A DNA stretch of 62,239 nt from positions 1 to 62,239 of the forward strand of contig NZ_FNTD01000005.1 in assembly GCF_900104815.1 (NCBI RefSeq), read 5' to 3'. Under the pieces are notes generated by a model. The model made no database searches. It was not told the origin of the DNA and saw only the letters and a program-made list of their open reading frames with translations. Position 1 is the first letter of the stretch; each line of letters begins with the position of its first letter. Both the position numbers and the translations under genes were made by a program. Below, piece by piece: positions 16,440 through 23,549 of the stretch. This stretch comes from Streptomyces misionensis (GTDB lineage: Bacteria; Actinomycetota; Actinomycetes; Streptomycetales; Streptomycetaceae).

Positions 16440-16631
16440 TCACAAGGTCTTCGCGGGCTTGGGCTTGCTGGGCTTGCAGTTGTGGGCGATGGCGATGTCC
16501 AGGACGCGGCTGACGCGGTCGGGGTAGTCGGTGACCTCGATCTTGAGGCCGCACTTGCCGCAGGAGTACGAGCCGTACTTCAGCTGGTTCGTCAGCCGGG
16601 TGATGATCCGGCTGATCAGGTCGGTGAGCAT
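16440..16631 (-). CDS. Small Cys-motif protein, 63 aa
   Basis: ATG at 16631, with GAAAGGGAACC upstream. It contains CGKCG at about residues 24-28 and a single C in HNCKPSKPKPAK near the end. The metal-binding set is therefore partial (C-x2-C plus His/Cys). The N-terminal helix (DLISRIITRLTNQL) is amphipathic and the C-terminus is basic. Likely a small nucleic-acid-binding protein. No family recognised. Confidence 0.6.
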   Translation of the reverse strand: MLTDLISRIITRLTNQLKYGSYSCGKCGLKIEVTDYPDRVSRVLDIAIAHNCKPSKPKPAKTL

Positions 16632-16662
16632 CGTTTCGGTTCCCTTTCGGTGACGTGGTCGG

Positions 16663-17166
16663 TCAGGCGTGGGTGAGGGCGGCGGCCAGGGCCAGGAGCA
16701 GGGCGAGCAGTGCGCCGGCGGTGATGTCGATGGCGAGCTTGAGCGCGCGGTATTTCGCGGCGGCGATCCGGGAGAGGGCGACGATGCGCTCGGCCGTGCG
16801 CTCGACGGTGATGTCGGCGTGGACCTCCTCGGGCGTGCAGGCCGCCCAGTGCAGGTAGGAGCCGCTCACGTTGCCGCCGAGGCGGGGGCGGACGGCCAGG
16901 AGGACGACGAGCATCGCGGCGACCAGGCCGAGCGCGCTGAGGCCGACGAGGACCGCAGCGAGGGTGGACAGGCCGTGACCGGGGACGACGGCGATCAGCA
17001 CGGCCAGGGGGATGCCGAAGGCGGTGAGCAGGGCGGATGCCTTGCTGTCGGTCCGGCTGATCTCGGTGACCACGTCGGTGCAGGCCTGCTGGAGGTGGGC
17101 GCTGGAGGCGGTCGCGCGGCGGGCGAGCAGTTCGTTGAGACTGGCGGCCTGCGGCTGGTGCTCCAT
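16663..17166 (-). CDS. Pycsar-effector-like (PycTM/DUF5706) membrane protein, 167 aa
   Basis: ATG at 17166 with AAGGAGACG upstream. It has the features of the PycTM family: helix with SRTDSKASALLTAFGIPLAV leading into TM1 and TM2 (about residues 45-95), then the signature VRPRLGG and GSYLHWA, a cytoplasmic helix with RIVALSRIAAAKYRALKLAI, and a final TM (GALLALLLALAAAL). In Pycsar defence the family acts when a partner cyclase makes cUMP or cCMP, and disrupts the membrane. I find no nucleotide cyclase in this window. Here it sits inside the transfer cluster, so it may work in exclusion or host takeover instead, or as an orphan. Confidence 0.75.
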   Translation of the reverse strand: MEHQPQAASLNELLARRATASSAHLQQACTDVVTEISRTDSKASALLTAFGIPLAVLIAVVPGHGLSTLAAVLVGLSALGLVAAMLVVLLAVRPRLGGNVSGSYLHWAACTPEEVHADITVERTAERIVALSRIAAAKYRALKLAIDITAGALLALLLALAAALTHA

Positions 17167-17221
17167 GGGTGCGTCTCCTTCATCTCGGTCGGCGCGGGCC
17201 CGGGCCCACACCCACAGAATG

Positions 17222-17260
17222 CCAACTCCAAGTTGGCTTGTCAATCTCAAGTTGGCCAAC
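17222..17260. promoter_or_regulatory. CAAGTTGG repeat cluster upstream of the PycTM-like gene
   Basis: CCAACTCCAAGTTGG and CAAGTTGGCCAAC lie 56-94 bases upstream of ATG 17166. They overlap an A/T-rich segment (caacaaatacttggg), a plausible operator-promoter. Confidence 0.5.
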
Positions 17261-17286
17261 AAATACTTGGGAACTTCGTCTCGTTG

Positions 17287-17308
17287 CCCCTGTTGGACCT
17301 AACAGGGG
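17287..17308. repeat. Dispersed palindrome, copy P4
   Basis: CCCCTGTT-GGACCT-AACAGGGG, an 8-bp perfect stem. It lies about 100 bp past the stop of the leftward 64-aa gene. Confidence 0.75.
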
Positions 17309-17411
17309 TAACGCGCCCGGACGTGCAGAAGTCGGCCCGCTGGCGGGGGGCCAGCCGAGGGTGGGTTGCACGTGCGGGGGCGGGTGGTGGCCGTGTGGTC
17401 GGGTGGCTGGC

Positions 17412-17606
17412 TCACGGGTTGATCTTCGAGACGGTGGTGGTGACGCCGTCGATGCCCTCGTTGATCTGGGGCGCCACGGTGGTGCCCGCGAGGAAGAAGC
17501 CGAACAGGACGGCGACCAGGGCGGTGTGCCACTTGAGGTGGCCTCCGCGGATGAGGATGGCGAGCACGATCGCCAGGACCAGGACGACGGAGAGGGAAAG
17601 GTGCAC
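17412..17606 (-). CDS. Small two-TM membrane protein, 64 aa (Spd-like)
   Basis: ATG at 17606 with AAGGAGACTG upstream. TM1 is about residues 4-22 (LSVVLVLAIVLAILIRGGHL), TM2 about 28-46 (TALVAVLFGFFLAGT), followed by APQINEGIDGVTTTVSKI. Small proteins of this plan, with a GFFLAGTxxAP-type segment, are common in Streptomyces transfer regions and are thought to help intramycelial spread. The family link is from memory and context. Confidence 0.65.
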   Translation of the reverse strand: MHLSLSVVLVLAIVLAILIRGGHLKWHTALVAVLFGFFLAGTTVAPQINEGIDGVTTTVSKINP

Positions 17607-17705
17607 GGCAGTCTCCTTGGCGTGGACGCGGGCCGCGCCCGCGCCGGAGACAGTCCGGGCGGGCGCGGCTGGGGTGAGGGGATCGGGTCTGACGGGCCGG
17701 GGTGA

Positions 17706-17900
17706 TCAGGCTCCGGTGCTCAGCAGCTCGTCGGCGTGGCACAGGACCGGGCCGATCAGCAGGCCGATCCCGTTGACGGTCCAGCGGCCGCCGGTGAGCG
17801 GGCCGGGCGGCACCTCGTCGACGATGCGGCCGGTGCGGCCCGCCGCGCGGGGGTCGTCCTCACAGCTGACGATCAGGACCTCTTCTCCTGCTTCGAACAT
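17706..17900 (-). CDS. Small KOW/SH3-like protein, 64 aa
   Basis: ATG at 17900 with AAGGAAGGAACGCG upstream. The N-terminal half (GEEVLIVSCEDDPRAAGRTG, then RIVDEVP) has the Gly-x-Gly-x-Ile spacing of a KOW or SH3-like barrel, and the rest is short beta segments (GRWTVNGIGLLIGPVLCHAD). It is probably a small soluble binding protein. Function unknown. Confidence 0.6.
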   Translation of the reverse strand: MFEAGEEVLIVSCEDDPRAAGRTGRIVDEVPPGPLTGGRWTVNGIGLLIGPVLCHADELLSTGA

Positions 17901-17960
17901 CGCGTTCCTTCTTCCTGGCTGAAGTGGTGGGTGGCCCGTCCGGGCCGAGCCGCATTTGGG

Positions 17961-17978
17961 CCTGTTAGGGGTAACAGG
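17961..17978. repeat. Dispersed palindrome, copy P5
   Basis: CCTGTTAGGGGTAACAGG (7-bp arms, 4-nt centre), followed by CCCAACAGG. It lies 22 bases past the stop of the 215-aa gene (18001-18003, minus). Confidence 0.75.
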
Positions 17979-18000
17979 CCCAACAGGATTTGAGCTGGGG

Positions 18001-18648
18001 TTACTCGTCGTCTCCGCCATCGTCGCCGAAGCCCTTGGCCATCTTGCGTTCGTGGCGGCGTTCGCCGTATGCGCCGGCCTCGCGGACGCCGTCGCGGGCC
18101 AGGCCGATGCCTTCCTTGCCGAGGTCGGCGACGGAGCCGACGGCACTGGCACCCGCTGCGGCGACCTGTCCGGCGGCCATGGCGGTGGCGCCGATGGCGT
18201 TGAAGAACGCGGCGGCCGCGCCGCCTCCGCCCCGGGGGACGCGGGCCTGGCCTCCGCCGTTGCCGCCGTTGGCCTGGGCGAACGCCTGAGCGGCCTTGCC
18301 GCCCCCGGCCGCGATGGCCTTGCCGTCACCGAAGGAGATGATCTCCGCCTGGACGGCCTTGCCGGTGGGGAGCTTGCCGTGGACCCGCCCGGTCTTGCCG
18401 GGGGCGGCGAGGGCCTGGAGCTCCTCCTTGCTGACGGCCTGGACCTGGAAGACGCAGTCCGCCGGGCGGGCGCGGCGACCGTGCTCGCCCTTGTAGCGGT
18501 GCTTGCGCCCGCAGGATCCCAGCACCCCGGCCGGAGTGACGTACAGGCGGATGACGACGCCTCGTTTGCCGGGTTCCTCGGGGCAGTCGACGGCCGTGCC
18601 GTCGAAGGTGGGCGTGCCCTTGAAGACGATCTGGAGCGGGCCGGCCAT
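18001..18648 (-). CDS. Cys/His-motif protein, 215 aa, paralogue 1
   Basis: ATG at 18648 shares one base with the preceding stop (TGATG). Residues 1-110 align with the neighbouring 147-aa protein: LQIVFKGTP...DGTAVDCPE, GVLGSCGRKHRYKGEHG, ADCVFQVQ, and TGRVHGKLPTGKAVQAEIIS. The conserved CPE, SCGRxH and CxF suggest a small metal-binding or disulfide domain. The C-terminal 100 residues form a Gly/Ala-rich linker with a weakly hydrophobic helix (AAFFNAIGATAMAAGQVAAA) and a charged end. No family recognised. The tandem duplication suggests a complex of two related subunits. Confidence 0.65.
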   Translation of the reverse strand: MAGPLQIVFKGTPTFDGTAVDCPEEPGKRGVVIRLYVTPAGVLGSCGRKHRYKGEHGRRARPADCVFQVQAVSKEELQALAAPGKTGRVHGKLPTGKAVQAEIISFGDGKAIAAGGGKAAQAFAQANGGNGGGQARVPRGGGGAAAAFFNAIGATAMAAGQVAAAGASAVGSVADLGKEGIGLARDGVREAGAYGERRHERKMAKGFGDDGGDDE

Positions 18649-19091
18649 CAGCGCGTGCCCTTGCTGCGGCTGGCCGCGCCGAAGGCGGCTGCTGCGGCAC
18701 CCCGGCCTCGGGGCGTCCGGCCGCCCGCCCCGGCCCCGGTGGCCGGGGCGGGCGCGGTGGCGCCGGCGGCCGGGCCGCCGAGCGAGATGATCTGTGCGTC
18801 CAGGCGCCGCCCCGAGGGCAGGGAGCCGCGGACCCTGCCCGTGCGCCCCTGGGCGAGGAGGATCTCCAGGTCGCTGGTGTCGAGCTGGCCGACGGTGAAC
18901 ATGCACTCCGCGGCACTGGAGGAGTCGGCGAGTCCGTGGGAGTAGTGCTCGCGGCCGCAGGAGCCCACGACCCCGGCCGTGGTGCCGGTCAGCGTGAGGA
19001 CGCCGCCCGGGCCGCGGAAGCGGGCCTCGGGGCAGGTGACAGGCTCGCCGTCGACGAGCGGGGAGGCGCGGAAGACGATCTGCACGTACAC
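18648..19091 (-). CDS. Cys/His-motif protein, 147 aa, paralogue 2
   Basis: ATG at 19091, two bases before the stop of the upstream membrane protein gene. Residues 1-105 repeat the domain of the 215-aa neighbour: VQIVFRASP, DGEPVTCPE, GVVGSCGREHYSHG, AECMF, GRTGRVRGSLPSGRRLDAQI ISLGG. It then ends in an Ala/Gly/Pro-rich tail. The two genes clearly arose by duplication and are translationally coupled, yet have diverged widely, so the duplication is old. Function unknown. Confidence 0.65.
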   Translation of the reverse strand: MYVQIVFRASPLVDGEPVTCPEARFRGPGGVLTLTGTTAGVVGSCGREHYSHGLADSSSAAECMFTVGQLDTSDLEILLAQGRTGRVRGSLPSGRRLDAQIISLGGPAAGATAPAPATGAGAGGRTPRGRGAAAAAFGAASRSKGTR

Positions 19092-19092
19092 G

Positions 19093-19671
19093 TCAGTTCT
19101 CCTTCCAGGTACCGGTGCCGGTGAATTCGAAGGTGCCGGACTTCTTGCGGCGGCCGCCGCCGCACAGCACGCGCAGGACGAGCAGGCCTCCGAGGAAGAT
19201 GCCGACGACCTTCAGGACGAGCACGGTGGCGGCCCACACGCCTGCGGCGGCCGCGCTGATGCCCGCGCCGACGGCCGGGCCGTAGAGGGCGGCCCCGGCG
19301 GTGATGGCGCCGCCTCCGGCGAGGTAGGCGACGGCCTTGATCTTGCGGCTGTTGGCGGTGAGCCAGTCCGGCAGGCCGCGCCGTGCGGCGGTCGCCTTCT
19401 CCGTCTCGGCCGGGGCGCCGGCGGGGGCGAGCGGAGCGAGGGGGACGACCTCGTACTCGACGCGGGCGCCGCCGTCCGGGGTGGTGTGGTGGATGGTCCT
19501 GAGGGTGTAGCCGGGCGGCGGGACCGGCACGGTCGGAGCGGCCGGCGCGGTGGCCGCGCCCGGGGTGGTCTCGAAGGCGGATTCGATGAGCCGGGCCTCG
19601 GCCAGGACCTGGCGGAGGAAGTCGGCGTCGGCCGGGGCGGGGTTGGACTGGGCGGCAGTGGTCTCGTTCAC
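19093..19671 (-). CDS. Membrane protein, 192 aa
   Basis: GTG at 19671 preceded by GAGAGAG. An N-terminal soluble part includes DFLRQVLAEARLIESAFETT, a Pro-rich stretch and GYTLRTIHHTTPDGGARVEY. After a basic segment (RGLPDWLTANSRKIK) come two or three hydrophobic spans (AVAYLAGGGAITAGAALYG, GVWAATVLVLKVVGIFLGGL). The tail is basic and ends GTWKEN. The layout resembles Spd-type transfer-spread membrane proteins, but I recognise no specific family. Confidence 0.65.
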   Translation of the reverse strand: MNETTAAQSNPAPADADFLRQVLAEARLIESAFETTPGAATAPAAPTVPVPPPGYTLRTIHHTTPDGGARVEYEVVPLAPLAPAGAPAETEKATAARRGLPDWLTANSRKIKAVAYLAGGGAITAGAALYGPAVGAGISAAAAGVWAATVLVLKVVGIFLGGLLVLRVLCGGGRRKKSGTFEFTGTGTWKEN

Positions 19672-19942
19672 GGGAACTCTCTCTCGATCGGGCCGGGGAA
19701 GGGTGGAGCAGCCGGTGACCGGCGTGTTCGGCACCCCTCCTCGCGTGATCGTTTTGGGATGGTTTGGGGCCAGTGGCGGCACCCGGGGCGGCGGGCATCT
19801 GTGCAGGTCAGCGCGTAGGGCGGACCTTGTGGCGGGGGCGTGGACCCTGTGGCGGCGCCCTGGGGTGCCGGGCGCCGCCACGGGGAGCGCCATGTGCTGT
19901 GACCTGCGCTTTTGGCGGGCGCCCTAGGTCCCGCCCTGGGGG
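19672..19942. promoter_or_regulatory. 271-bp intergenic region with hairpins downstream of traB
   Basis: Contains GGCGGCGCCC / GGGCGCCGCC (19851-19879, 10-bp stem, 9-nt loop). Longer-range inverted segments are GCAGGTCA (19803) with TGACCTGC (about 19907), and AGGGCGGACC with GGTCCCGCCCT. Two TGTGGCGG direct repeats are also present. It could be a terminator plus promoter, or a cis-acting transfer locus. Confidence 0.45.
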
Positions 19943-22363
19943 TCATTTGTGGGCATTACGGGCGGCTTTGACGGCGGCCTCGATGTCCTTGCGGTGGAAG
20001 CCGGAGCCCTTGATCTCGCGGCCGTCGGGGCCCTTGCCGAAGCGCATGCCGGTCTTGGCGGTCAGCTCCGCGCCGGTGCCCTCCAGGGCCTCCTCGATGT
20101 CGGCGGCGAGGAGCTTGCCGACCCGGGCGGTGTAGGTGGCGTCGGCCTCGCCGTCCCGCTGCCCCCACTTCTCGGGGTCGTGGTCGGTGAGGTAGGCGCG
20201 GACGTCGGCCATCGTGATCCGGTCGGCGTCCGCGTCGATCGCGTCGAGCAGCAGCTCCAGGATGCTGACCTTCACGAGGGTGCCGACGCCGCCGGCGTGG
20301 GTGGCCGGGGCGGGGCGCCCGGATCCGGTGGGGCCGCCCGCGAGGGAGGACTCTCCGGTGACGGCGACGAGGTAGTTCTCGATGTGGTCCTCGAACTGGC
20401 CCGGCGCGCGGCCCAGTTCCCGGCGCAGTTCGATCCCGGCCGCGATCAGGTCGGCGGCGCCGTCGAATTCCTCGTCCTCGATGAAATAGGAGCGGATGAG
20501 TTCGCCGGGTGCGCCGTCGATGTCGACGATGGCGCCGCCCTTGAGGGATTCGGGGATTTCGTGGGCGCGCAGGCCCGCGCCGGTCGCGCCGTCCTTGAGG
20601 ATGGCGTTGGTCTGGATGGCGCCGCCGGTGCGGGTGGCCGCCCGGGCTCCGGTGTTGGACTTGTAGCCGCGCGGAACGGTGTTGGCGTCCGGGTCCTGGG
20701 TGGAGATGAGGACCGTCATGTTCAGCGCGGCCGCGAACGCGGCGATCTCTTCAAGGAGTTCGGCGATCCGGTCGCACGCCTTGATGGTGCGCTTTCCGTC
20801 CTCGTCGCTCGGGTCGGGGATCCGCATCGACGAATTCGCGTACTGCTTGTATTCGTCGATGATGAGGATTTCCAGCGGGAAGTCGGCGAGGTCCTTCTCT
20901 CCGAACTTCGCGCGGCCCTGGTCCTCCAGGACGCTCTCGCGCCGGTACGCCTCGCGCAGGAATCCTTCCAGCAGGTCGATGAGGCGGTCGGGGCGGCGGC
21001 CGAAGAACGTGGAGCAGATTGGGGCGTAGCCGCGGTGCTCGCCGGGCTTGGCTCCGGCGACCAGGCGCAGGTTGACGCGCGGGTCCAGGCCCAGGCCGCA
21101 GATGAGGTTGCGCAGCAGCATGCCCTTGCCGGTGCGGGACATGCCGCCCAGCAGCGCCATGACGTGGCGCAGCTTGAGGTGGACCGGCAGGCCACGTCGG
21201 TTGAACCCGATCAGGATGCCGCGGTTCCACACGTCCTGCTGCTCCGGCTCCTGGACGAGCGGGGAGACGCGGGGCTGCCCGAACGGGTCGGAGGTGCAGT
21301 ACCAGAAGGAGACGCGGGTGGGGGAGCCGTCCTGCTTGATGTCGAGCCAGTGGCCCTCGATGTCGAGGGCGCCGGCGATGGCCTCCTTCTTCTCGATGAG
21401 CTTGCTCACCTGGATGTCGTCGGGGAGCTTGAACTTGGCCTCGACGCCGTTGATCTCGGCCGGGCGGATCGGCTCCAGCAGGGTGATCTGGTGCTCGTCC
21501 TTGGTGAACACCTTCGCGGTGCGCAGCACCCGGTTGAGGAGGTCGTCGGTGAGCGGGGCGTGGTCGGCAAGCGAGGAGGCCGGCACGTTGAACGCGGCGG
21601 ACAGCGACGTGTCGGGGTTGCGGCGGTGGTGCTCGCGCAGGCCCAGGGCGGACAGGACGCCGAGGGTGAGCATGGCGGCCGGGGAGGCGGCGAGCAGGCC
21701 GTAGACCTGGGCGACGGCGACGGCGGCCGCGATGACGGTGAGCACCGCGGTGACGCCGCCGACGAGCATCGGCTCGCGGCGCCGCCCGCGGGCGGCCTCG
21801 GTGCGTTCCTCGCGCAGCGCCGCGATGATGTCCGGGTTCATCTTCTTGCGGCGGGCGGTGTCGACCATGTCCGCGTATTCCTGGGCGGTGTAGTAGTGCC
21901 AGGCGTCGCGGGCACCGGCCGCCACGCCGATGCTGGAGAGGCGGGTCATCTGCCAGGCGTAGACGTGGGTGTGTCCGGCGTGCCAGGCGAGCTTATGCAG
22001 GAACACCTTCTTGCGGTGGGCCCACGCGGCGGAGTCGAAGGTGCCCGCGGGGAAGGCGTGCTTCCAGTGCCAGCCGTCGGAGTCCGCGGACTGGGGCAGG
22101 GGGGCCGGGAGGCCGTCGTGCTCCTGGCCGTCGTCGTCGAAGACGAGTCCGCCGGCTTCCGGGGCGGCGACGGGGATGTCGCGGGGGGTGCCGGTGGTGG
22201 CGTCCGCCATCCCGGCCCGGGTGCCGCGTACGGCGTCGCGGGCCGACTTCTCCAGCCGGTCCCGCTTCTCGGGGGTGAGGCCCTCGAACAGGCTGGAGAG
22301 GTCGTCGGGAATCCGCTCGTCGCCCGGGCCGCCGGGTGACGACTCGGGGGAGATGTCCGTCAT
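19943..22363 (-). CDS. traB: TraB/FtsK-like DNA translocase, 806 aa
   Basis: Streptomyces TraB proteins form hexameric ATPases that move double-stranded plasmid DNA between hyphae. ATG at 22363 with GCGAGGAAG upstream. Residues 1-190 are soluble. About 198-245 hold two membrane spans. Then the motor: Walker A GGMSRTGKGM (about 402-411), Walker B LEILIIDEY (about 495-503), TVLISTQDPDANTV and TRTGGAIQTN. The C-terminal 110 residues (VSILELLLDAIDADADRITM onward) fit the winged-helix module that reads the clt repeats. Length is within the family. Immediately upstream are membrane and Spd-type genes. Confidence 0.88.
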   Translation of the reverse strand: MTDISPESSPGGPGDERIPDDLSSLFEGLTPEKRDRLEKSARDAVRGTRAGMADATTGTPRDIPVAAPEAGGLVFDDDGQEHDGLPAPLPQSADSDGWHWKHAFPAGTFDSAAWAHRKKVFLHKLAWHAGHTHVYAWQMTRLSSIGVAAGARDAWHYYTAQEYADMVDTARRKKMNPDIIAALREERTEAARGRRREPMLVGGVTAVLTVIAAAVAVAQVYGLLAASPAAMLTLGVLSALGLREHHRRNPDTSLSAAFNVPASSLADHAPLTDDLLNRVLRTAKVFTKDEHQITLLEPIRPAEINGVEAKFKLPDDIQVSKLIEKKEAIAGALDIEGHWLDIKQDGSPTRVSFWYCTSDPFGQPRVSPLVQEPEQQDVWNRGILIGFNRRGLPVHLKLRHVMALLGGMSRTGKGMLLRNLICGLGLDPRVNLRLVAGAKPGEHRGYAPICSTFFGRRPDRLIDLLEGFLREAYRRESVLEDQGRAKFGEKDLADFPLEILIIDEYKQYANSSMRIPDPSDEDGKRTIKACDRIAELLEEIAAFAAALNMTVLISTQDPDANTVPRGYKSNTGARAATRTGGAIQTNAILKDGATGAGLRAHEIPESLKGGAIVDIDGAPGELIRSYFIEDEEFDGAADLIAAGIELRRELGRAPGQFEDHIENYLVAVTGESSLAGGPTGSGRPAPATHAGGVGTLVKVSILELLLDAIDADADRITMADVRAYLTDHDPEKWGQRDGEADATYTARVGKLLAADIEEALEGTGAELTAKTGMRFGKGPDGREIKGSGFHRKDIEAAVKAARNAHK

Positions 22364-22454
22364 GCTGAGCTTCCTCGCTCTCGAAGATTCAGGGGGTGGA
22401 GGGACGCGGGGCCCGGGCCGGGCAAGCTGCGGGCCCCGCGATCGGCAGGTGGCG

Positions 22455-22763
22455 CTAGAGCGCCCGGCGGAGCTTGGCGTCGGCCTTCTCGGAGGCGGCC
22501 TTGCGTGCGGCCTTCTCGGCCTTCAGGCGACGCATGGCGTTCGCTTCCTTCTTGGCCCGGGCGGCGGCCGCGAGCATCTGCGGGCCCCAGAGCCCGGCGG
22601 CGACCATGCCGCCGCCGGTGAGCAGGGCGGTCAGCCAGCTGAAGGTGAGCATCGGCGTGACGCCGGGGACGCCGCGCCAGATGACGACGTAGGTCGCGGC
22701 GGGGACGAGGACCGCAAGGCGCCAGGGCATGCGGCGGGAGGTCTTGGCGGCGGAAGCGCTCAC
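22455..22763 (-). CDS. Small membrane protein with basic tail, 102 aa
   Basis: GTG at 22763 overlaps the stop of the upstream gene (GTGA). Two hydrophobic segments (RLAVLVPAATYVVIWRGV and MLTFSWLTALLTGGGMVAAG) are followed by a highly charged helix (RAKKEANAMRRLKAEKAARK) ending at RRAL, probably cytoplasmic coiled coil. Such small proteins next to traB are typical of transfer and spread functions. Confidence 0.65.
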   Translation of the reverse strand: MSASAAKTSRRMPWRLAVLVPAATYVVIWRGVPGVTPMLTFSWLTALLTGGGMVAAGLWGPQMLAAAARAKKEANAMRRLKAEKAARKAASEKADAKLRRAL

Positions 22764-23104
22764 TGCGCGATCTCCTTCGGGTTCGTGTTCGGGCCGTTCT
22801 CGTCGTCGGGCTGGGTGGCGAGGCCGCCGCACTCCGGGCAGGGGGCCACGGGGCGGCCCATGACCAGGTAGCGGAGCTGGGTCACCCAGGGCTCTGGCAG
22901 CAGGAGCACCCCCAGCACGGTCAGCAGCGCGATGACGAGCGCGCCGTTCCAGGCCGCCGAGGAGGTGGTGTCGAGCGGGATCGTGTAGCCGTCCTGCCAG
23001 GCGAGGGTTCCGGCGGCGTCGCCGGCGCACAGCGCGAGCAGCATGTGGGCCAGGGCGACGGCGAGGCCGGCCACGCGCCGGGCGGCGCGGATCAGGTGCG
23101 TCAT
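22760..23104 (-). CDS. Small membrane protein with CPEC motif, 114 aa
   Basis: ATG at 23104. Two membrane spans (VAGLAVALAHMLLALCAG, then NGALVIALLTVLGVLLLPEP) precede a short loop ending in CPECGG and an acidic Asn-rich tail. The single CxxC could bind metal as a dimer. Its stop overlaps the next start (GTGA). No family recognised. Confidence 0.65.
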   Translation of the reverse strand: MTHLIRAARRVAGLAVALAHMLLALCAGDAAGTLAWQDGYTIPLDTTSSAAWNGALVIALLTVLGVLLLPEPWVTQLRYLVMGRPVAPCPECGGLATQPDDENGPNTNPKEIAQ

Positions 23105-23138
23105 GTGCGTGGTCCGTTCCGGGATCGGGCGCGGCGGC

Positions 23139-23549
23139 TCAGGCCGCATCGCGCTGCTTAGGGAGGGTTGGACCTGTTGGGTCCAACAGGTCTTGGGGGA
23201 AGAGGGCGTTCTCGTCGGCGAGGAGGGCGGCCTGGTTGCGGGCCTCGCGCTCGCGGGCGGTCTTGTTGCGGCGGCGGACGTAGCAGCCGCGGCACAGGAC
23301 CATGACCTTCTCGACGGGCAGACCGATCGCGTCCCGGTCGGAGACCTCCGGGTCGATCGGGGCCACCAGGAGCGGGGCGCGGTGCTCGCCCCGCTCACGG
23401 CAGCGCTTGCCGGTCTTGTGCCAGCGGGCCTTGTCCCCGTCGCCCAGGCCGCAGTTCCCGGCCGCGTCGAGGTCGCACTCGCAGTACCCGTTGCTGCGCT
23501 CCACGGCCGCCTCGTAGACGGTTCCGGCTAACGCTGCGGGAATCGTCAT
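23139..23549 (-). CDS. HNH-like zinc protein, 136 aa
   Basis: ATG at 23549 overlaps the DUF2637 gene stop (ATGA). It has ERSNGYCECDL, a lone Cys in AAGNCGLGDG, HKTGKRC, and CRGCYVRRRNKT near residue 90. This order matches the zinc ligands and C-terminal C-x2-C-x5-N of HNH-type proteins common in Streptomyces plasmids, though the central catalytic His pair is not clear. Close to its C-terminus, LLDPTGPTLPK is encoded by palindrome P6, so the repeat is inside a coding frame here. Confidence 0.55.
   Translation of the reverse strand: MTIPAALAGTVYEAAVERSNGYCECDLDAAGNCGLGDGDKARWHKTGKRCRERGEHRAPLLVAPIDPEVSDRDAIGLPVEKVMVLCRGCYVRRRNKTAREREARNQAALLADENALFPQDLLDPTGPTLPKQRDAA
23173..23190. repeat. Dispersed palindrome, copy P6 (inside a gene end)
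   Basis: CCTGTTGGGTCCAACAGG, a perfect 18-bp palindrome apart from its centre, followed by TCTTGGG. It encodes Leu-Leu-Asp-Pro-Thr-Gly near the end of the 136-aa protein. Confidence 0.8.

Noticed and set aside
19949..22339. Long plus-strand frame opposite traB
   Set aside because: Antisense shadow. The minus strand has full Walker motifs and a normal start.
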